From Utricularia gibba (taxonomy: Eukaryota; Streptophyta; Magnoliopsida; Lamiales; Lentibulariaceae), in the NCBI GenBank assembly GCA_002189035.1, contig NEEC01000016.1:1550001-1614000 (forward strand): a stretch of 64,000 nt of DNA, given 5' to 3'. The position numbers and the translations under genes were made by a program. Below, piece after piece: positions 1 through 11,160 of the stretch (positions are counted from its first letter, which is position 1; every line of letters begins with the position of its first letter). The notes beneath the pieces are model-generated. The model ran no database searches and was not told where the DNA came from. It worked only from the letters and a program-made list of their open reading frames with translations.

Positions 1-795
1 TGTGTTCTTGATGTCATTTCTAGACTTTCATTCCATCGAAATCCAAAACGTACGGAGATTACCTAAAACCCAATATGGATTCCATGGTGGAGTATTGGGT
101 GTACACGCAGCACTGAAATACCGAATTCATTCATGTTCTTTGGAATGGCAATTATTGAGAGGCGGCCATACTTTTCAAATAGGGTCCATGAGTATTGAGA
201 TTTCTGACGAGTGTGTGGTCCTAATTATCTCAGCAGCCTCTGTCGTGTTTACACTATGTAAGAACAAGCAAAAAGGGGGGATGAATCTCTTGAAATGTGT
301 TCTTGATGTCATTTCTAGACTTTCATTCCATCGAAATCCAAAACGTACGGAGATTACCTAAAACCCAATATGGATTCCATGGTGGAGTATTGGGTGTACA
401 CGCAGCACTGAAATACCGAATTCATTCATGTTCTTTGGAATGGCAATTATTGAGAGGCGGCCATACTTTTCAAATAGGGTCCATGAGTATTGAGATTTCT
501 GACGAGTGTGTGGTCCTAATTATCTCAGCAGCCTCTGTCGTGTTTACACTATGTAAGAACAAGCAAAAAGGGGGGATGAATCTCTTGAAATGTGTTCTTG
601 ATGTCATTTCTAGACTTTCATTCCATCGAAATCCAAAACGTACGGAGATTACCTAAAACCCAATATGGATTCCATGGTGGAGTATTGGGTGTATACGCAG
701 CACTGAAATACCGAATTCATTCATGTTCTTTGGAATGGCAATTATTGAGAGGCGGTCATACTTTTCAAATAGGGTCCATGTGTATTGAGATAACA
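1..795. repeat. 295-bp tandem repeat, about 2.7 copies
   Basis: Three head-to-tail copies with a 295-bp period start at 1, 296 and 591. The first two are virtually identical over their full length and the third breaks off at about 793. Each carries the same open frame of 119 codons, cut short in the third copy. The open frame is simply repeated with the unit, resembles no family I recognise and is probably not a gene. The array begins at the window edge and may extend further left. The end of the array lies about 100 bp upstream of the TATA box of the first secreted-peptide gene. Confidence 0.95.
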
Positions 796-893
796 ATATC
801 TGGATTTTAATGTTATATTATTTATTTTTTAGTGGAGTGATGGGATGGCACCTACCCATTTGCGCTCTTGATTATTGATTTCAAGTTTTTGTT

Positions 894-904
894 CTATAAA
901 TAGC
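894..904 (+). promoter_or_regulatory. TATA box of the first secreted-peptide gene
   Basis: CTATAAATAGC lies about 50 bp upstream of the ATG at 947. The same box, with the same spacing class, precedes the two paralogous genes at 2244 and 6462, which supports its function. Confidence 0.7.
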
Positions 905-946
905 GAAGAGGCATTCGTGAGTGAGTGTGAGCTCCGCGATCTGAGA

Positions 947-1400
947 ATGGCTTCTGCCAGATTACTTCTCTTTGTCGGGCTCTTCTTGCTCATCGCTCTC
1001 CTCGCTTCCTCTGAGGTTGCTGCTGTAAGAAATTTGGCAGAGGCCTCCAACGCCAACACCCTCGATGCATGTAATGAAACAAAAAGAGCTTCTATTTGGT
1101 GTATGAACTCATTATCCTACTGCTACTGACTCATATATTGGTTTGGTGGGCTTTTTTCTTTTTCACTCAGCCAAACCTGGTGACGAGGTACACAGCCGTG
1201 GCGCAGTAGAGAGGACTGAGAAGTTTGGGTTTTATAGGAGGCCAATTCGTGGTGGAGGCGGCGGAGGAGGTGGTGGTGGGGTGGAGGCGGTGGTGGAGGT
1301 GGAGGTGGAGGCGTGGTGGAGGTGGAGGTGGTGGCGGTGGTGGTGGAGGAGGGGTGGCCGCCACCCTCACCTTGAATCTGGGGAGGAGTCCAAGAATTGA
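947..1400 (+). CDS. Small secreted glycine-rich-type protein (two exons)
   Basis: The model is exon 1 at 947-1070, a 100-bp GT-AG intron, then exon 2 at 1171-1400, giving 117 codons. Exon 1 encodes a signal peptide with a long Leu/Ile core, then SSEVAA and RNLAEAS. This closely resembles the N-terminus of the plant secreted glycine-rich protein family (PF07172 type), where SSEVAARELAE is typical. Exon 2 gives a basic stretch ending FGFYRRPIR and a run of about nine glycines, then reads into Val/Glu/Trp/Arg residues. That tail looks like a frameshifted continuation of the GGN tract, because another frame stays glycine-rich there. The product is expected in the cell wall or apoplast. Exon 1 has exactly the same length and phase as in the two downstream paralogues, but exon 2 is unrelated to theirs. 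The start was chosen from that match and the TATA box. The C-terminal end is uncertain. Confidence 0.6.
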
Positions 1401-2180
1401 CGAGGCTTCCAAGCCACCTTATGTTTCTAATCTCTGTCCGAATAAAGACACAAGTGTGCATGATTCTGTATTGAGCCCATTGCTTCCCTTCTTTGTGCTG
1501 TCGGTGTGATGCTGCTGTATCTTCAATCCACACTAAATAAAATTCCAATCTGAATTACATGACATATGTATTTAAAAATAATAATTCAAATATATTATTA
1601 AATATAATATTGTATTAAATACCTTCTAAATATCTAAATATTTTTGTTATCAAATATTGATAATTTTCAAAAATAAAAAAAAAACTTATTTTTTTTCAAA
1701 TTATCTAGTAATGTAATTTCTTTCTTAGTAGATAAAATTTTTTTAATTATTTTTTGAAATTAGTTGTATAAAATTTAAGAATAGACACCCAATCAATTTT
1801 TCTCTTTTTGTTTGCTCTTCAAACATGTGAAAAAAAAATACATATTTTGGAAATTTGGAAGAGTGTTCGAGCGGGTGAACGCCAACCAAGCGATGGAGCC
1901 CGCTACACAGTCCAGTCGAATAATTGAAATCTTGTTTATCACAATTTTTTTAAAAAAAAATATTTTTTAATAAAAAGATCGTATGCAGGTTTTAAAAATT
2001 TGGATACGTGATTAGTCCCAGGAGCTAGCGATATCATGAAATTATCCTGAATTAATAAATAATTATCGTGGTTTAGAAACTAGAATAATAAAATGATTAA
2101 ATAAGATTTATTTTTAAAAAATTATCTTCACGCCAACCAATTTTGAAGACAGCTGTGACGTGGGTGTGATTTGCTCGAAT
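1401..2180. other. AT-rich intergenic, including promoter of next paralogue
   Basis: No gene is visible here. From about 1620 the sequence is the start of a duplicated segment whose second copy begins near 5811. The part from 1850 to 2180 is probably the promoter of the pseudogene at 2244, because it is conserved in the other copy. Confidence 0.6.
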
Positions 2181-2186
2181 TTCCTA

Positions 2187-2196
2187 TCTATAAATG
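2187..2196 (+). promoter_or_regulatory. TATA box of the middle paralogue
   Basis: TCTATAAATG lies about 50 bp upstream of the ATG at 2244. It is equivalent to the boxes at 894 and 6405. Confidence 0.6.
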
Positions 2197-2243
2197 GACG
2201 AGAAGCATTCCCGAATGAGAGCAAGCTCAAACCATTCTCAAAC

Positions 2244-2637
2244 ATGGCTTCTTCTTCTTCTTCCAGAGTGCTTGTTTTCTTCTTGGTAGTGGCTTTCCTC
2301 ATTTCCTCTTAGGTTTCTGCTGCTAGGCAGCTGGCGGAGGGCACCACCTCCAACTCGCTCGGTTTATGTAATCCAGGCTTCCCCATAATACTCACAAAAT
2401 GTTTTCTGCAACCCTTCGTCTTATAATTTAAAACATAACTGGAATGCGGACTGGAAGCATTCTTTTTTTTGGTTGCTGATCGTTGTTTTGTTATTTACCT
2501 CAGCCGAGCTGGGAGAATGGATGAAGGCGGGCGTAGTGGAGGGATCTGATATCTATCTGTGCAACTGCAAAGTCGCCCAGTGCCGTTGTCCACCCCGCCC
2601 ACCGGTAGCGGCGGCCGCGGGTGAGCCCAGGAACTGA
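2244..2637 (+). pseudogene. Cysteine-motif secreted peptide gene, nonsense-broken copy
   Basis: The structure is exon 1 at 2244-2367, an intron, then exon 2 at 2504-2637. The intact length would be 85 residues, the same design as the gene at 6462. Codon 23 (2310-2312) is TAG where the sister copy has GAG, so translation would end inside the signal peptide. Everything else is intact. Both splice sites and phases are retained, and exon 2 still encodes YLCNC, a second CRC pair and a Pro-rich tail ending GEPRN. The single change and preserved frame indicate a recent loss, or a sequencing error at one base. Confidence 0.75.
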
Positions 2638-2817
2638 TGAATGAAGAAGCTGCGTTTCTCAGTGTTGTTCTCCCTTTCAAGGAATAAAGCACGCAGTGCG
2701 AGTGTGTGTATTTGGGGGTGGTCTACAATGCTGTGTGTAGCGCCAGCCGCCAGGGCTATGTATGTATCTACATGCATTGTGTTTTTAATGTGATTCTCTG
2801 CTTGCCTGGTTATTACC

Positions 2818-3540
2818 TACGTTTACAACTTGGATACATAACCCCGGCAGTTTTTGTAATGCTTCAGGTAGTTCACATGTTTATTAAAAATATATTTTTT
2901 ATCTATTATTATACAAAATATAAACTATTTTTAATAAAAATTAGCGTATGAATATAATATAAGAATAAAATTTGAAATAACTTCAATTTAAATTAATGAA
3001 TACGTAATGCAATACATAGACTAAACATAATTGATGGGATACAAATCGGGTATAATCAAATGACTTCTGAAAAGATACCAAGAGATGTTCTGAGAAGATC
3101 GTGTCAATCGACTGAATGATGCAAATAAGAGGTACAGTCTGAAAAGCGACTGAATTATGGCATAGCATACGGCTGGTATCTAAAAAGTGAGATCGTATAG
3201 CAGGTGTAGAAAGCAACCGATATTAGCATAGATCTAGATTCGACCAGAGGGGGGCTCTTGGATAAAAAGAAGAAACCAACAAAAAAAAAAAAGAGGGAGA
3301 GGACTCTAGTGCTTGTATCCTCTTCTTGGTCATCTCTATCCAATGGAAATATTTTCCGACGAGTTCCGATAGCTCTGTGGTTTTTCCGTCTTCCGGCGAT
3401 TTTCACGTAAAAATCTTCGCTTACTCTTATTTCAACCAAACCAACCGTGAAAAACACAACTAAGTGTGATATTCCCGATTGCACTTATCACCCTAAAATC
3501 GGCCTTCCAACGAACTTCGAATTTACCCCAACATTTTGAC
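2818..3540. other. Intergenic; right half probably LTR/leader of a gypsy element
   Basis: No gene is visible. From about 3000 the composition is less AT-rich and leads directly into the gypsy gag at 3605, so it is probably remaining LTR or untranslated leader. No matching second LTR was found downstream. Confidence 0.4.
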
Positions 3541-4690
3541 GCCCACCGTGGGGCAGATCCACAACCCACTCAAGAAATCCACGAGAGTCAATCACTAAGT
3601 GTTGATGATGGCGGAAAATAGCATAGCCACCAACCCGATCCATGACGGAAGCGCTAGCGCACAAGACCTTGGCCCTATGATCACCAGCAGGGAAGAGCTA
3701 AAGGCCCTTCTAAGAAAATCCCCACCGATTTCAGGAAACCTTCAGGCCTCAACTCCAATGCCCAAGAGGGGACACCCAAAACTGCACCACGAGTGGAGAA
3801 GTGGCCCACAGTTCCGGAATACCCCTCAGACACAGAGATTGAGTCCGAAACTGAAGAGGAGATACTACGAAGGAAACGGCGTAACCAAGTCATATATGAG
3901 CCAAAAACTGATAGGGAAAACATGACTGGCGAAATCTTGGAAAAAAGGGAAGAAGAGCTGAAGAGAGAGTTAGACCAGATTCGCGAGAGGAGAAGACTTA
4001 TCGACAAACGGATGTCGTCAGGGAAAAGAGAGGGTAGGGGCTTCAGGGATGTTTTCGATCAGAACGTATCCACTGGGAAACGAGACGTTCTGGCCAATAT
4101 TGCTCTAGCTTTGAAGAATGGAGTTGAGGGAGCAGCTGGGACTACATCGCTGCACTTTGACCCCTTCTCAGACAATTTAGTCGAGAAAGAACCCGAGAGA
4201 GGATTTAGAGTCCCGAACGGATTACCCATGTATGACGGAAAAGGGGACCCCATATCACACGTAATCAACTTCGATATGAGGATGTTCATGGTTCGACATT
4301 TAGAAGCCATGAAGTGTAAGCTGTTTGCTTGCTCGCTCCAAAAGGGAGCAAAGACTTGGTTTAAACAGTTAGAACACGGCAGTGTGGCATCCTATCAAGA
4401 GTTAGTGCTGCTGTTCACTACCCGATACACTGTCAATATCAAAGCTCCACCTTCAAAGGCAGCACTATACTCTATTCGGTATGACCACCGAAAAGAGAGT
4501 TTGAGAAGATTCGTCGACTGATTTAACTGCCAAGCGCATGACGTCCAGCTGGATTTAAAGGAGAGGGTGGAGATAATGAAGCGGGCCTAGCCATACGAAA
4601 TGAACCTTTGATGGTATCAGGAATATGCAGAAGCACCAAGGTAAGAAGAATTCTTATTGATCAAGGATCTTCCTGCAACAGAACTGGCCC
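3541..4690 (+). mobile_element. Ty3/gypsy retrotransposon gag-protease remnant
   Basis: The leader phrase GCCCACCGTGGGGCAG at about 3543 is typical of plant gypsy elements just before gag. A gag reading frame starts at the ATG at 3605 and changes frame near 3790. It then runs to a TGA at 4519, with further coding-like sequence after it. The retrotransposon gag domain is recognisable from MYDGKGDP through WFKQLEHGS to FTTRYTVNIK, roughly 4225-4450. About 100 bp after gag, the sequence ILIDQGSSCN (near 4650) is the aspartic-protease DxGSS motif. The C-terminal part of gag and the zinc knuckle are therefore deleted. No reverse transcriptase or integrase follows. This is a dead internal-deletion copy. 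Confidence 0.85.
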
Positions 4691-5810
4691 GACCTTATTT
4701 CAGAGAGTCTCACCAAGTTTTGGGTTAGGGCCAAACTAAAACCTGATTACATAAAAATATGATTAACGTGGTCCTACCCCAATTATTCATAAGGTCGTGT
4801 TGGCCCTAATCGGCCCACGAACTTACCATATAATAAATAATTTTTTTAAAAAAATAAGTAAACATTAATATACATTTTAATATTATTTAAATAATCTATA
4901 GAAAAAAAATTTAAAATTATTATATAAATTATTAATTCATATTATCTATTCTTAAATTAAAATAATATATATAAAATGAATTTAAATTATTCAAAATATA
5001 TAATAATTATAATTATTATATATAAAAATTCTATTTTTTAATTGGACCTAAGGCCTTACGGGTTCAAGCCAAAAAACTCGACAATCTTTTGGGTCATCAA
5101 TGTATAGACCCAAGCCTAATGTTTTTTAGGGTCAGGCTAGGTAGGCCCACAGGTTTGGGCTTTAACTTTCATCCCTAGCCACAAGTGATAATTTGGACAA
5201 ATCAAATGGATTGAATGGAATCGTAAATCATTAGATGCCAAATAAGTGAATGTTTGAGGAGAAAATCATTTTGCATTATATGCATTACTTGTAACCCTTT
5301 CTCTTTGGCTTCTTAATGAAACCATTTTTCTGGTGCGCTTTTGTAGTTTATGGTTTTTCCATTCTGATGCTTCTCATAAAAAACATTGGCATCTTTCATC
5401 GTTTTATGCGTTAATCGAAAACAAAATCTTAACCGTTAAAATGTGTATATGATTTGGGCTCATACCCAGAAATCGGATTGACTTAAAAAACCGATTTCAA
5501 TGCACAAGAAACTTCAGATGTTATTTTTGAAATTTTTTCAAATATATTTTTTATGATTGTTTAAAAAAAATAATTATAAATACTCTATGACAGTTTATGA
5601 TATGTGAGTTTAAGTCAAGTTTAATGAAGATTAATAAAATTATCTTTTATTATCAATTATTATAAATTATGTATTCTAGACATACCTTCGAAACATAATA
5701 TTATTATTAATATATATCTCAAAGAAAATTTCAATTTTAATTGTATTATACTTGCTTATATAAAAATAAATAGGTTAAATATATTAATAATTATAATAAA
5801 ATATAATTAC
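4691..5810. other. AT-rich intergenic with dispersed-repeat debris
   Basis: No gene is visible. Between 4770 and 5180 the phrases rich in GGCCC/GGGCTT (for example AGGCCCACAGGTTTGGGCTT) look like the end of an old transposon. The rest is AT-rich without recognisable structure. Confidence 0.4.
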
Positions 5811-6404
5811 CCTCGAAATATCTAAATATTTTTATTAATTATTACTGATTTATTTTTAAAAAATGTATAATAAAAAAACACTTTTTTCTAAATATCTAGT
5901 AATGTAATCCTTTTTATTAGATGTACTTTTAAAAAAATTTCAAATTAATTGTATAAAATTTCTGAATAGACACCCAATCAATTTTTTTTCTTTTCTTTTT
6001 CTTTTGCTATTTAAACATGTGAAAAAAAATGCGTATTTTGGAAATTTAGAAAAGTCTCCCGGAGGGCTGAGAGGCTGAATGCCAACCAAGCGATGGGGCC
6101 CGCTACACAGTCGTCGAATAATTGAACTCACGTTTACCACAATGCTTTTTTTTTATTAAAAAATATTTTTAATAAAAAAGAATCGCAATGCAGCTTTTAA
6201 AAATTTTGATACGTGATTAGTCCCAGCCCCCAGGAGATAGCGATATCATGAAATTATCCTGAATTAATAAATAATTATAGTGGTTTAGAAATTAGAGTTT
6301 TAAAATGATTAAATAATATTTATTTTTTAAAATTTATCTTCACGCCCACCAATTTTGAAGACAGCTGTGAGTGTGACGTGGGTGCGGTTTGCTCGAATTT
6401 CCTT

Positions 6405-6414
6405 TCTATAAATA
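6405..6414 (+). promoter_or_regulatory. TATA box of the intact cysteine-motif peptide gene
   Basis: CTATAAATAG lies about 50 bp upstream of the ATG at 6462. It is conserved with the two sister genes. Confidence 0.7.
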
Positions 6415-6461
6415 GACGAGAAGCATTCCCCATTGAGGGCAAGCTTAAACCATTCTCAAGC

Positions 6462-6838
6462 ATGGCTTCTTCTTCTTCTTCCAGAGTGCTTGTTTTGTTC
6501 CTGGTAGTGGCTTTCCTCATTTCCTCTGAGGTTTCTGCTGCTAGGCAACTGGCGGAGGGCACCACCTCCAACTCGCTCGATGCATGTAATCCAGGCTTCC
6601 CCATACTCGCACAATGTTTTCTGCCACCATTCGGCTTATAATTTAAAACAGAACTGGAATGTTTGCTTTGTTTTGGTTACTGATCTGTGTTTTGTTATTT
6701 ACCTCAGCCACGCTGGGAGAATGGGTCAAGCAGGGCATAGAGGCATCTGATACTTATCTGTGCAACTGCAGAGTCCCCTCCTGCCATTGTCGTCCCCGCC
6801 CACCGGTAACGGCGGCCGAGGGTGAGCCCAAGAACTGA
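6462..6838 (+). CDS. Small secreted peptide with paired CxC motifs (intact)
   Basis: Exon 1 (6462-6585) and exon 2 (6708-6838) join in phase 1 to give 84 residues. Residues 1 to about 29 form a signal peptide: a serine run, then VLVLFLVVAFLIS, then SSEVSAA. The mature peptide of about 55 residues begins RQLAEGTTSNSLDAS. Its centre is YLCNC, five residues, then CHC: four cysteines arranged C-x-C-x5-C-x-C, followed by a Pro/Arg stretch (RPRPP) and a charged end. The signal peptide and RQLAE resemble the secreted glycine-rich protein family, but exon 2 does not, and I know no named family with this pattern. An apoplastic signalling, defence or metal-binding peptide is possible but unproven. The nearby nonsense copy and the exon-2-divergent gene at 947 make this a small local family. 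Confidence 0.7.
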
Positions 6839-6964
6839 TGAATGAAGAAGCTGCTTTTCTGATTGTTGTTCTTCTCCCTTTCAAGAAATAAAGCACGCAG
6901 TGCGAGTGTGTGTATTGGGGGGTGGCCTACACTACTGTGTGTAGCGCCAGCTGCCCGGGCTATG

Positions 6965-7590
6965 TATCTACGTGCATTACGTACATTGTGTTGTTAATGT
7001 AATTCTGGGCTTACCTGGTTATTACACAATTCCGTGCGGTTTTAGTTGTTTTCACTACACGATGACCAGAACTGTCGGAATATTATCGGGCGGCTGTTCT
7101 CGGCGTAACGTGGTGGGGTCCTAACTAAAACAAAAAAAAGTGGTGCCCGTCCTCGTGTCGGCTGAATAATCAACGTCTCTGTCACCTAGTGGATGAGAAG
7201 AAGAAGAAGAAGCGATAAGGAGCATGGGCGTGTGTGGACGTCCTTATTTTCCTGTTTTTTTTTTACGTAAATAATTCCAGTTATATTATTGAGAAACATT
7301 ATTAAAAAACTTTACTACTAAATACGGCTATACTCTTAAAAACTTGAAAATTTAGAATCAATTTTAATTTTTAAAAAGATGCAAAATCTCAACATTTATT
7401 TCCAAATAGAGTCACAATTTGTGCATAAATTTAATAAAAATAATTTCGAAAAAGATGGGATAAGCCATAGGTTCGATGATGAATCAACGGCCCATTGGGC
7501 ATAATTACAAGATAAATGCTGGAAAAATTGGACTATCCACTTGGGCTTCTTGATATTCATTTATGGATTTATGGTTTCATCTTTTGACTC
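6965..7590 (+). repeat. Second duplicated segment, copy 1
   Basis: This segment aligns with 8168-8735. It includes the stretch with CTACACGATGACCAGAACTG, the CGGCGTAACGTGGTGGGGTC phrase and the later GCTGGAAAAATTGGA block. It overlaps the end of the 1.2-kb duplication. It contains no gene that I can see. Confidence 0.85.
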
Positions 7591-7911
7591 AAGATGTGAG
7601 TATAAGTTCGATTCAACATATTATGGGTTGAACTTATCAAGTCAACATAAAAAATTATAATTCAATAAATACAGATCGATCGATTGATATACTACACATA
7701 TTCTGGATTACGAGTTGCGTAGGATTATTGCACATTTTATATATACTAACACAAAATAAACTTAATTTATAATTACTGACTCAATTGATTGGGATTACCA
7801 ACTCATTTGAAAAAAAACGCATACTTTTTTGTTGTTGAGCAAAATATATTATGAATCCATCTCATTCGCATTTTTTTAAGATTACAAGTAACAAATTCGA
7901 TCAGTGACATG

Positions 7912-8127
7912 TCAATTTGACACATATCTGAGTTGATCTAGAAGTGGATATTTCATTATGTATGTTGTTGCAAGCATGTAAACTCCTTTGAATGTATTGC
8001 ATGTTGTTTTCTTAATAAATTTTAATTTAGAAAAATATAAAACATAAATAAGCATAGTACGAGTGTCGATCTCAAAGAATTGATTTTTGTGAAAAGTGTT
8101 TTGTACTAAATATTTACAAATTATCAC
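7912..8127 (-). mobile_element. Fragment of gypsy LTR end (minus orientation)
   Basis: Read on the minus strand, this piece matches the sequence just before the primer-binding region of the Athila-like element at about 43332-43460. Both encode QNTF..Q..EIDT.TML in one frame. It is a fragment of the same LTR family, lying between the two copies of the 7.0/8.2-kb duplication. No coding role is likely. Confidence 0.55.
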
Positions 8128-8167
8128 GAGTTTATAAAAGTGGGGATTTGAAATATAAAAATAAAAG

Positions 8168-8735
8168 ATGTACGTGCATTGTACTGTTAATGTGATTCTG
8201 GGCTTGCCTGGTTATTACACAGTCCCGTTCCGTTTTGGTTGTTTTCACTACACGATGACCAGAACTGTCGGAATACTATGGGGCGGCTATTCTCGGCGTA
8301 ACGTGGTGGGGTCCTAACAGAAAAAAAAAATGGTGGCCGTCTTTGTGGCGGCTGAATAATCAACGTCTCTGTCACCAAGTGGATGAGAAGAATAAGCGAT
8401 GAGGAGCATAGGCGTGTGTGGACGTACTTATTTTCCTTTATAACAAAAATAATTACTAAATACGGTTACACTTCAAAAAAACTTTGAAAAATTATAATTA
8501 ATTTTTATTTTTAAAAAGGTGCAAAATCCCAAAATTTCCTTCCAAATAGAGTCATAATTTGTTTTTAAATTTAATAAAAATAATTTCAAAAAAGATGGGA
8601 TACTTAATAGGCTCCATGATGACGAATCAACAGGCCATTGGACTTAATTACAAGATAAATGCTGGAAAAATTGGATTATCCACTTGGGCTTGTTGATGCT
8701 CATTTATGGGTTCATGGTATCATCTTCATACATAA
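8168..8735 (+). repeat. Second duplicated segment, copy 2
   Basis: This is the partner of 6965-7590. The two copies are separated by AT-rich DNA that holds the LTR fragment at 7912-8127. Confidence 0.85.
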
Positions 8736-9720
8736 CACATGTACACAAGTGTCATGCGATGGGTTACGGGTCAAACTCAACTAAATTAGCATAAAAATCG
8801 AAATCAAGATTTGCAAACCAAACCGTAACCGAAACCATGGTTACTATTTGTAAGTACTTTCCAAGTACCAATATAAATCATTATGATTGTTTAGAGATGA
8901 AATTTTTATTAAATATTAAATATTTAAATATTTAATTTTTATTTTTAAAAAGTATTTATTTCAACTATATTTCTAATAATTGATTTTTATTTTAAATCCT
9001 TAATATTTCTGAAAAATATTTTTTTATTATTAATATAAAATGATTAATAATAATTTTATATTAATATCGTCTGTAAAATAATAAATTTGATGGTAGTTTA
9101 ATATAATAATATGAAATAAATATTATAAATATCTATTTTCTAATTTACATGATTTTTTTTATTTTTCATCTTATGATATTTTTAAAAATCATGATTTAAT
9201 TATAAAAAATGAAAAACAACACCTACGCAATAAATAATTTAGTATAAATTCAATATAATAATACGAAATAAGTCAATTTCACAAAAAAAGTAATAAATAT
9301 TGTTATCATCCATTTTCTAATTTGTATGATTGTTTTTTATGTTTAATTTTATAATATTTAAAAAACATAATTTAGTTATTAAAAATTGGAATTAATATCT
9401 ACGCATTAGAGTATTTTGTAGGACGTATAAAAAAAATAAATACAAAATAATTTTTTAATAATAACACCTATTAAATAAGTAATTTGATAGAAACCAGCCA
9501 TAATAATATAAAATATTTCTATTTTATTGAAAAAAAAATATTGTCATTATACTTTTTGTAATTTCTATGGTTGCTTTTACGTTTAATTTTATAATTTTCG
9601 TAAAAAAATGTCAATTAGCTGTTCTAAAATTAAGCAACATCTGCGAAATAATTAGATTGTCACGATTTAAATATAATACTACAAAATAAGTTAACTGTTT
9701 TGAAAAAAAAAACAACATTG
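8736..9720. other. AT-rich intergenic
   Basis: The stretch is very AT-rich. Several loosely repeated phrases of the form TTTTATAATATT/ATAATA suggest diverged internal repeats. Nothing recognisable is encoded. Confidence 0.5.
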
Positions 9721-11160
9721 TTACTGATTATTCTCATTTTCTACCTCTACCTTTTCCTTTATCTTTGCATGTGCCCGCACTTGTTAAAGGCATGTCTCTT
9801 TGTTGATCCATTGCTATAACATCATTTTCATTCAATTAAGCTTGCAATTTGTGAAGTTGTAATTTTTCCACTAACATCTGTATTTTTTCCTTCAACTTCA
9901 TTATTTCCAACTGAAAGTTGATAGATTTTTGTCGTCCAGCAATCAATTCATCACCTTTGATGTTCAATTCAACCTTGTATACAGATTGCTATACTATCAA
10001 ATCATTCATTATGATGTTGTTCTTCTGAATCTGAAACTTGAGATCTTTTATCTACAAAAGAAAAAAAACTAAATTAGAAAATATAAAAAAAACAAGTATC
10101 ACATGTATTAGCAAAATAAATTTCATTTTTATTACCTCATTTTCCATTCGTTGAATTTGTTTATATTGGTTTAAATGAGTACTTTGTCATGTTGTTGTGC
10201 AATCGAAAGCTCCTCATTAATACACACTTCAGCCTTCTCATAAATAGACACTTCAGCCTTCTCATAAATAGGCACTTCATTCTTATTATCTCCATTTTGT
10301 TGTTCAGAATTATCCTACACAAAAAAATTTTATATTGCAAACCTTATTTATTTCAAGAAAAAAATAAAAGAATTAAATAATATTCATAGTTTATTTACTT
10401 GTTGTTCATTACTATCGATGTTTACCAGAATTGGTTGTTTATAAACAGCAAGATGATGACAATTTCACCTTGATGTTGGTGCAGACCGCCACTCAACGAC
10501 ACCATGAATGTTTTGAAGTGCTGTCATAATGTTAAATAAATAAGTAAAATAAGATATTGAAAAATTAATGTAAATTAAAAAGACTTACTTCGAATTTGAG
10601 CAGATTTCGAGATGATGTCTTCAGTTGTATATTTTTTTGATTGCAAAAAACTTTTTAATGCATGTCTAGTTTCTTTATTTACATTGATTTTTTCAATACG
10701 AGAATTTATAACGTTATCCTCAGGATATGTCAATGGAGAATGCTTTGAGATTGCAAAAGATCTAGGTGGTATAATCCATAGTTCTAGGTAGGTTTTGATA
10801 AAATCTAATATTTGGTAATCCTTAAAAATACCAAGTTACAATAGGAGCTTTTTTTAGAAGAGATAGTGCAAAAAAATTTGACAAGGAAGATTATACATAT
10901 TCTTCTTCACACAAGTGTAAGAATGCTAAGATAATACTATAGAAAGATGGTGCTAAAAACCTAATAGACAATCTAAAATAGGTGAGCACATTAAGAGCAA
11001 AGGGATGAATGGGTACCCTAAAACCAGCATCAAATGTTTTACGAGACACAAGCCAAGCATTGGGATGTTCATGAGGGTCAAGAGGTGTGTTTTGCGTAGC
11101 AAGAATTGTCAACCAATCAGTTAGGATGAAATATTTAACACAAAATCTATTCATTCCCTA
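9721..11160 (-). mobile_element. Plant transposon protein relic ('putative gypsy-type transposon' domain)
   Basis: On the minus strand, 11154-10891 encodes an 87-residue stretch with GFRVPIHPFALNVLTYFRLS, followed by LAPSFYSIILAFLHLCEEE. This matches the pattern of the plant transposon-associated domain PF04195, which typically reads GxxLPlHPFf.e.L.yf.LsP.QL.PN....i.gF..lC. Further left, 10800-9750 reads on the same strand as broken pieces rich in Lys, Glu and Gln. They resemble the coiled-coil tail of such proteins and end in a basic KGKG-like motif. Stops and frame changes are frequent. The family call rests on one motif and was not searched. Confidence 0.5.

Larger units (their letters stand above)
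1620..2817 (+). repeat. Segmental duplication, copy 1
   Basis: This segment aligns by eye over about 1.2 kb with 5811-7025. The match includes upstream AT-rich DNA, promoter, TATA box, both exons, the intron and the 3' flank as far as a shared CTTGCCTGGTTATTAC-type tail. Differences are scattered substitutions and short indels. The copies are therefore a gene-containing direct duplication, not a retrocopy: the intron and promoter are kept. Confidence 0.85.
5811..7025 (+). repeat. Segmental duplication, copy 2
   Basis: This is the partner of 1620-2817 and carries the intact gene of the pair. Promoter, introns and 3' flank are all conserved. Confidence 0.85.

Noticed and set aside
2-810. Repeated 119-codon open frame as a gene family
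   Set aside because: The frame is only as long as the tandem unit allows, lacks any motif and has no promoter of its own.
1123-1548. Minus-strand proline-rich frame across the glycine tract
   Set aside because: It is the complement of GGN codons. The plus strand has promoter, signal peptide and splice sites.
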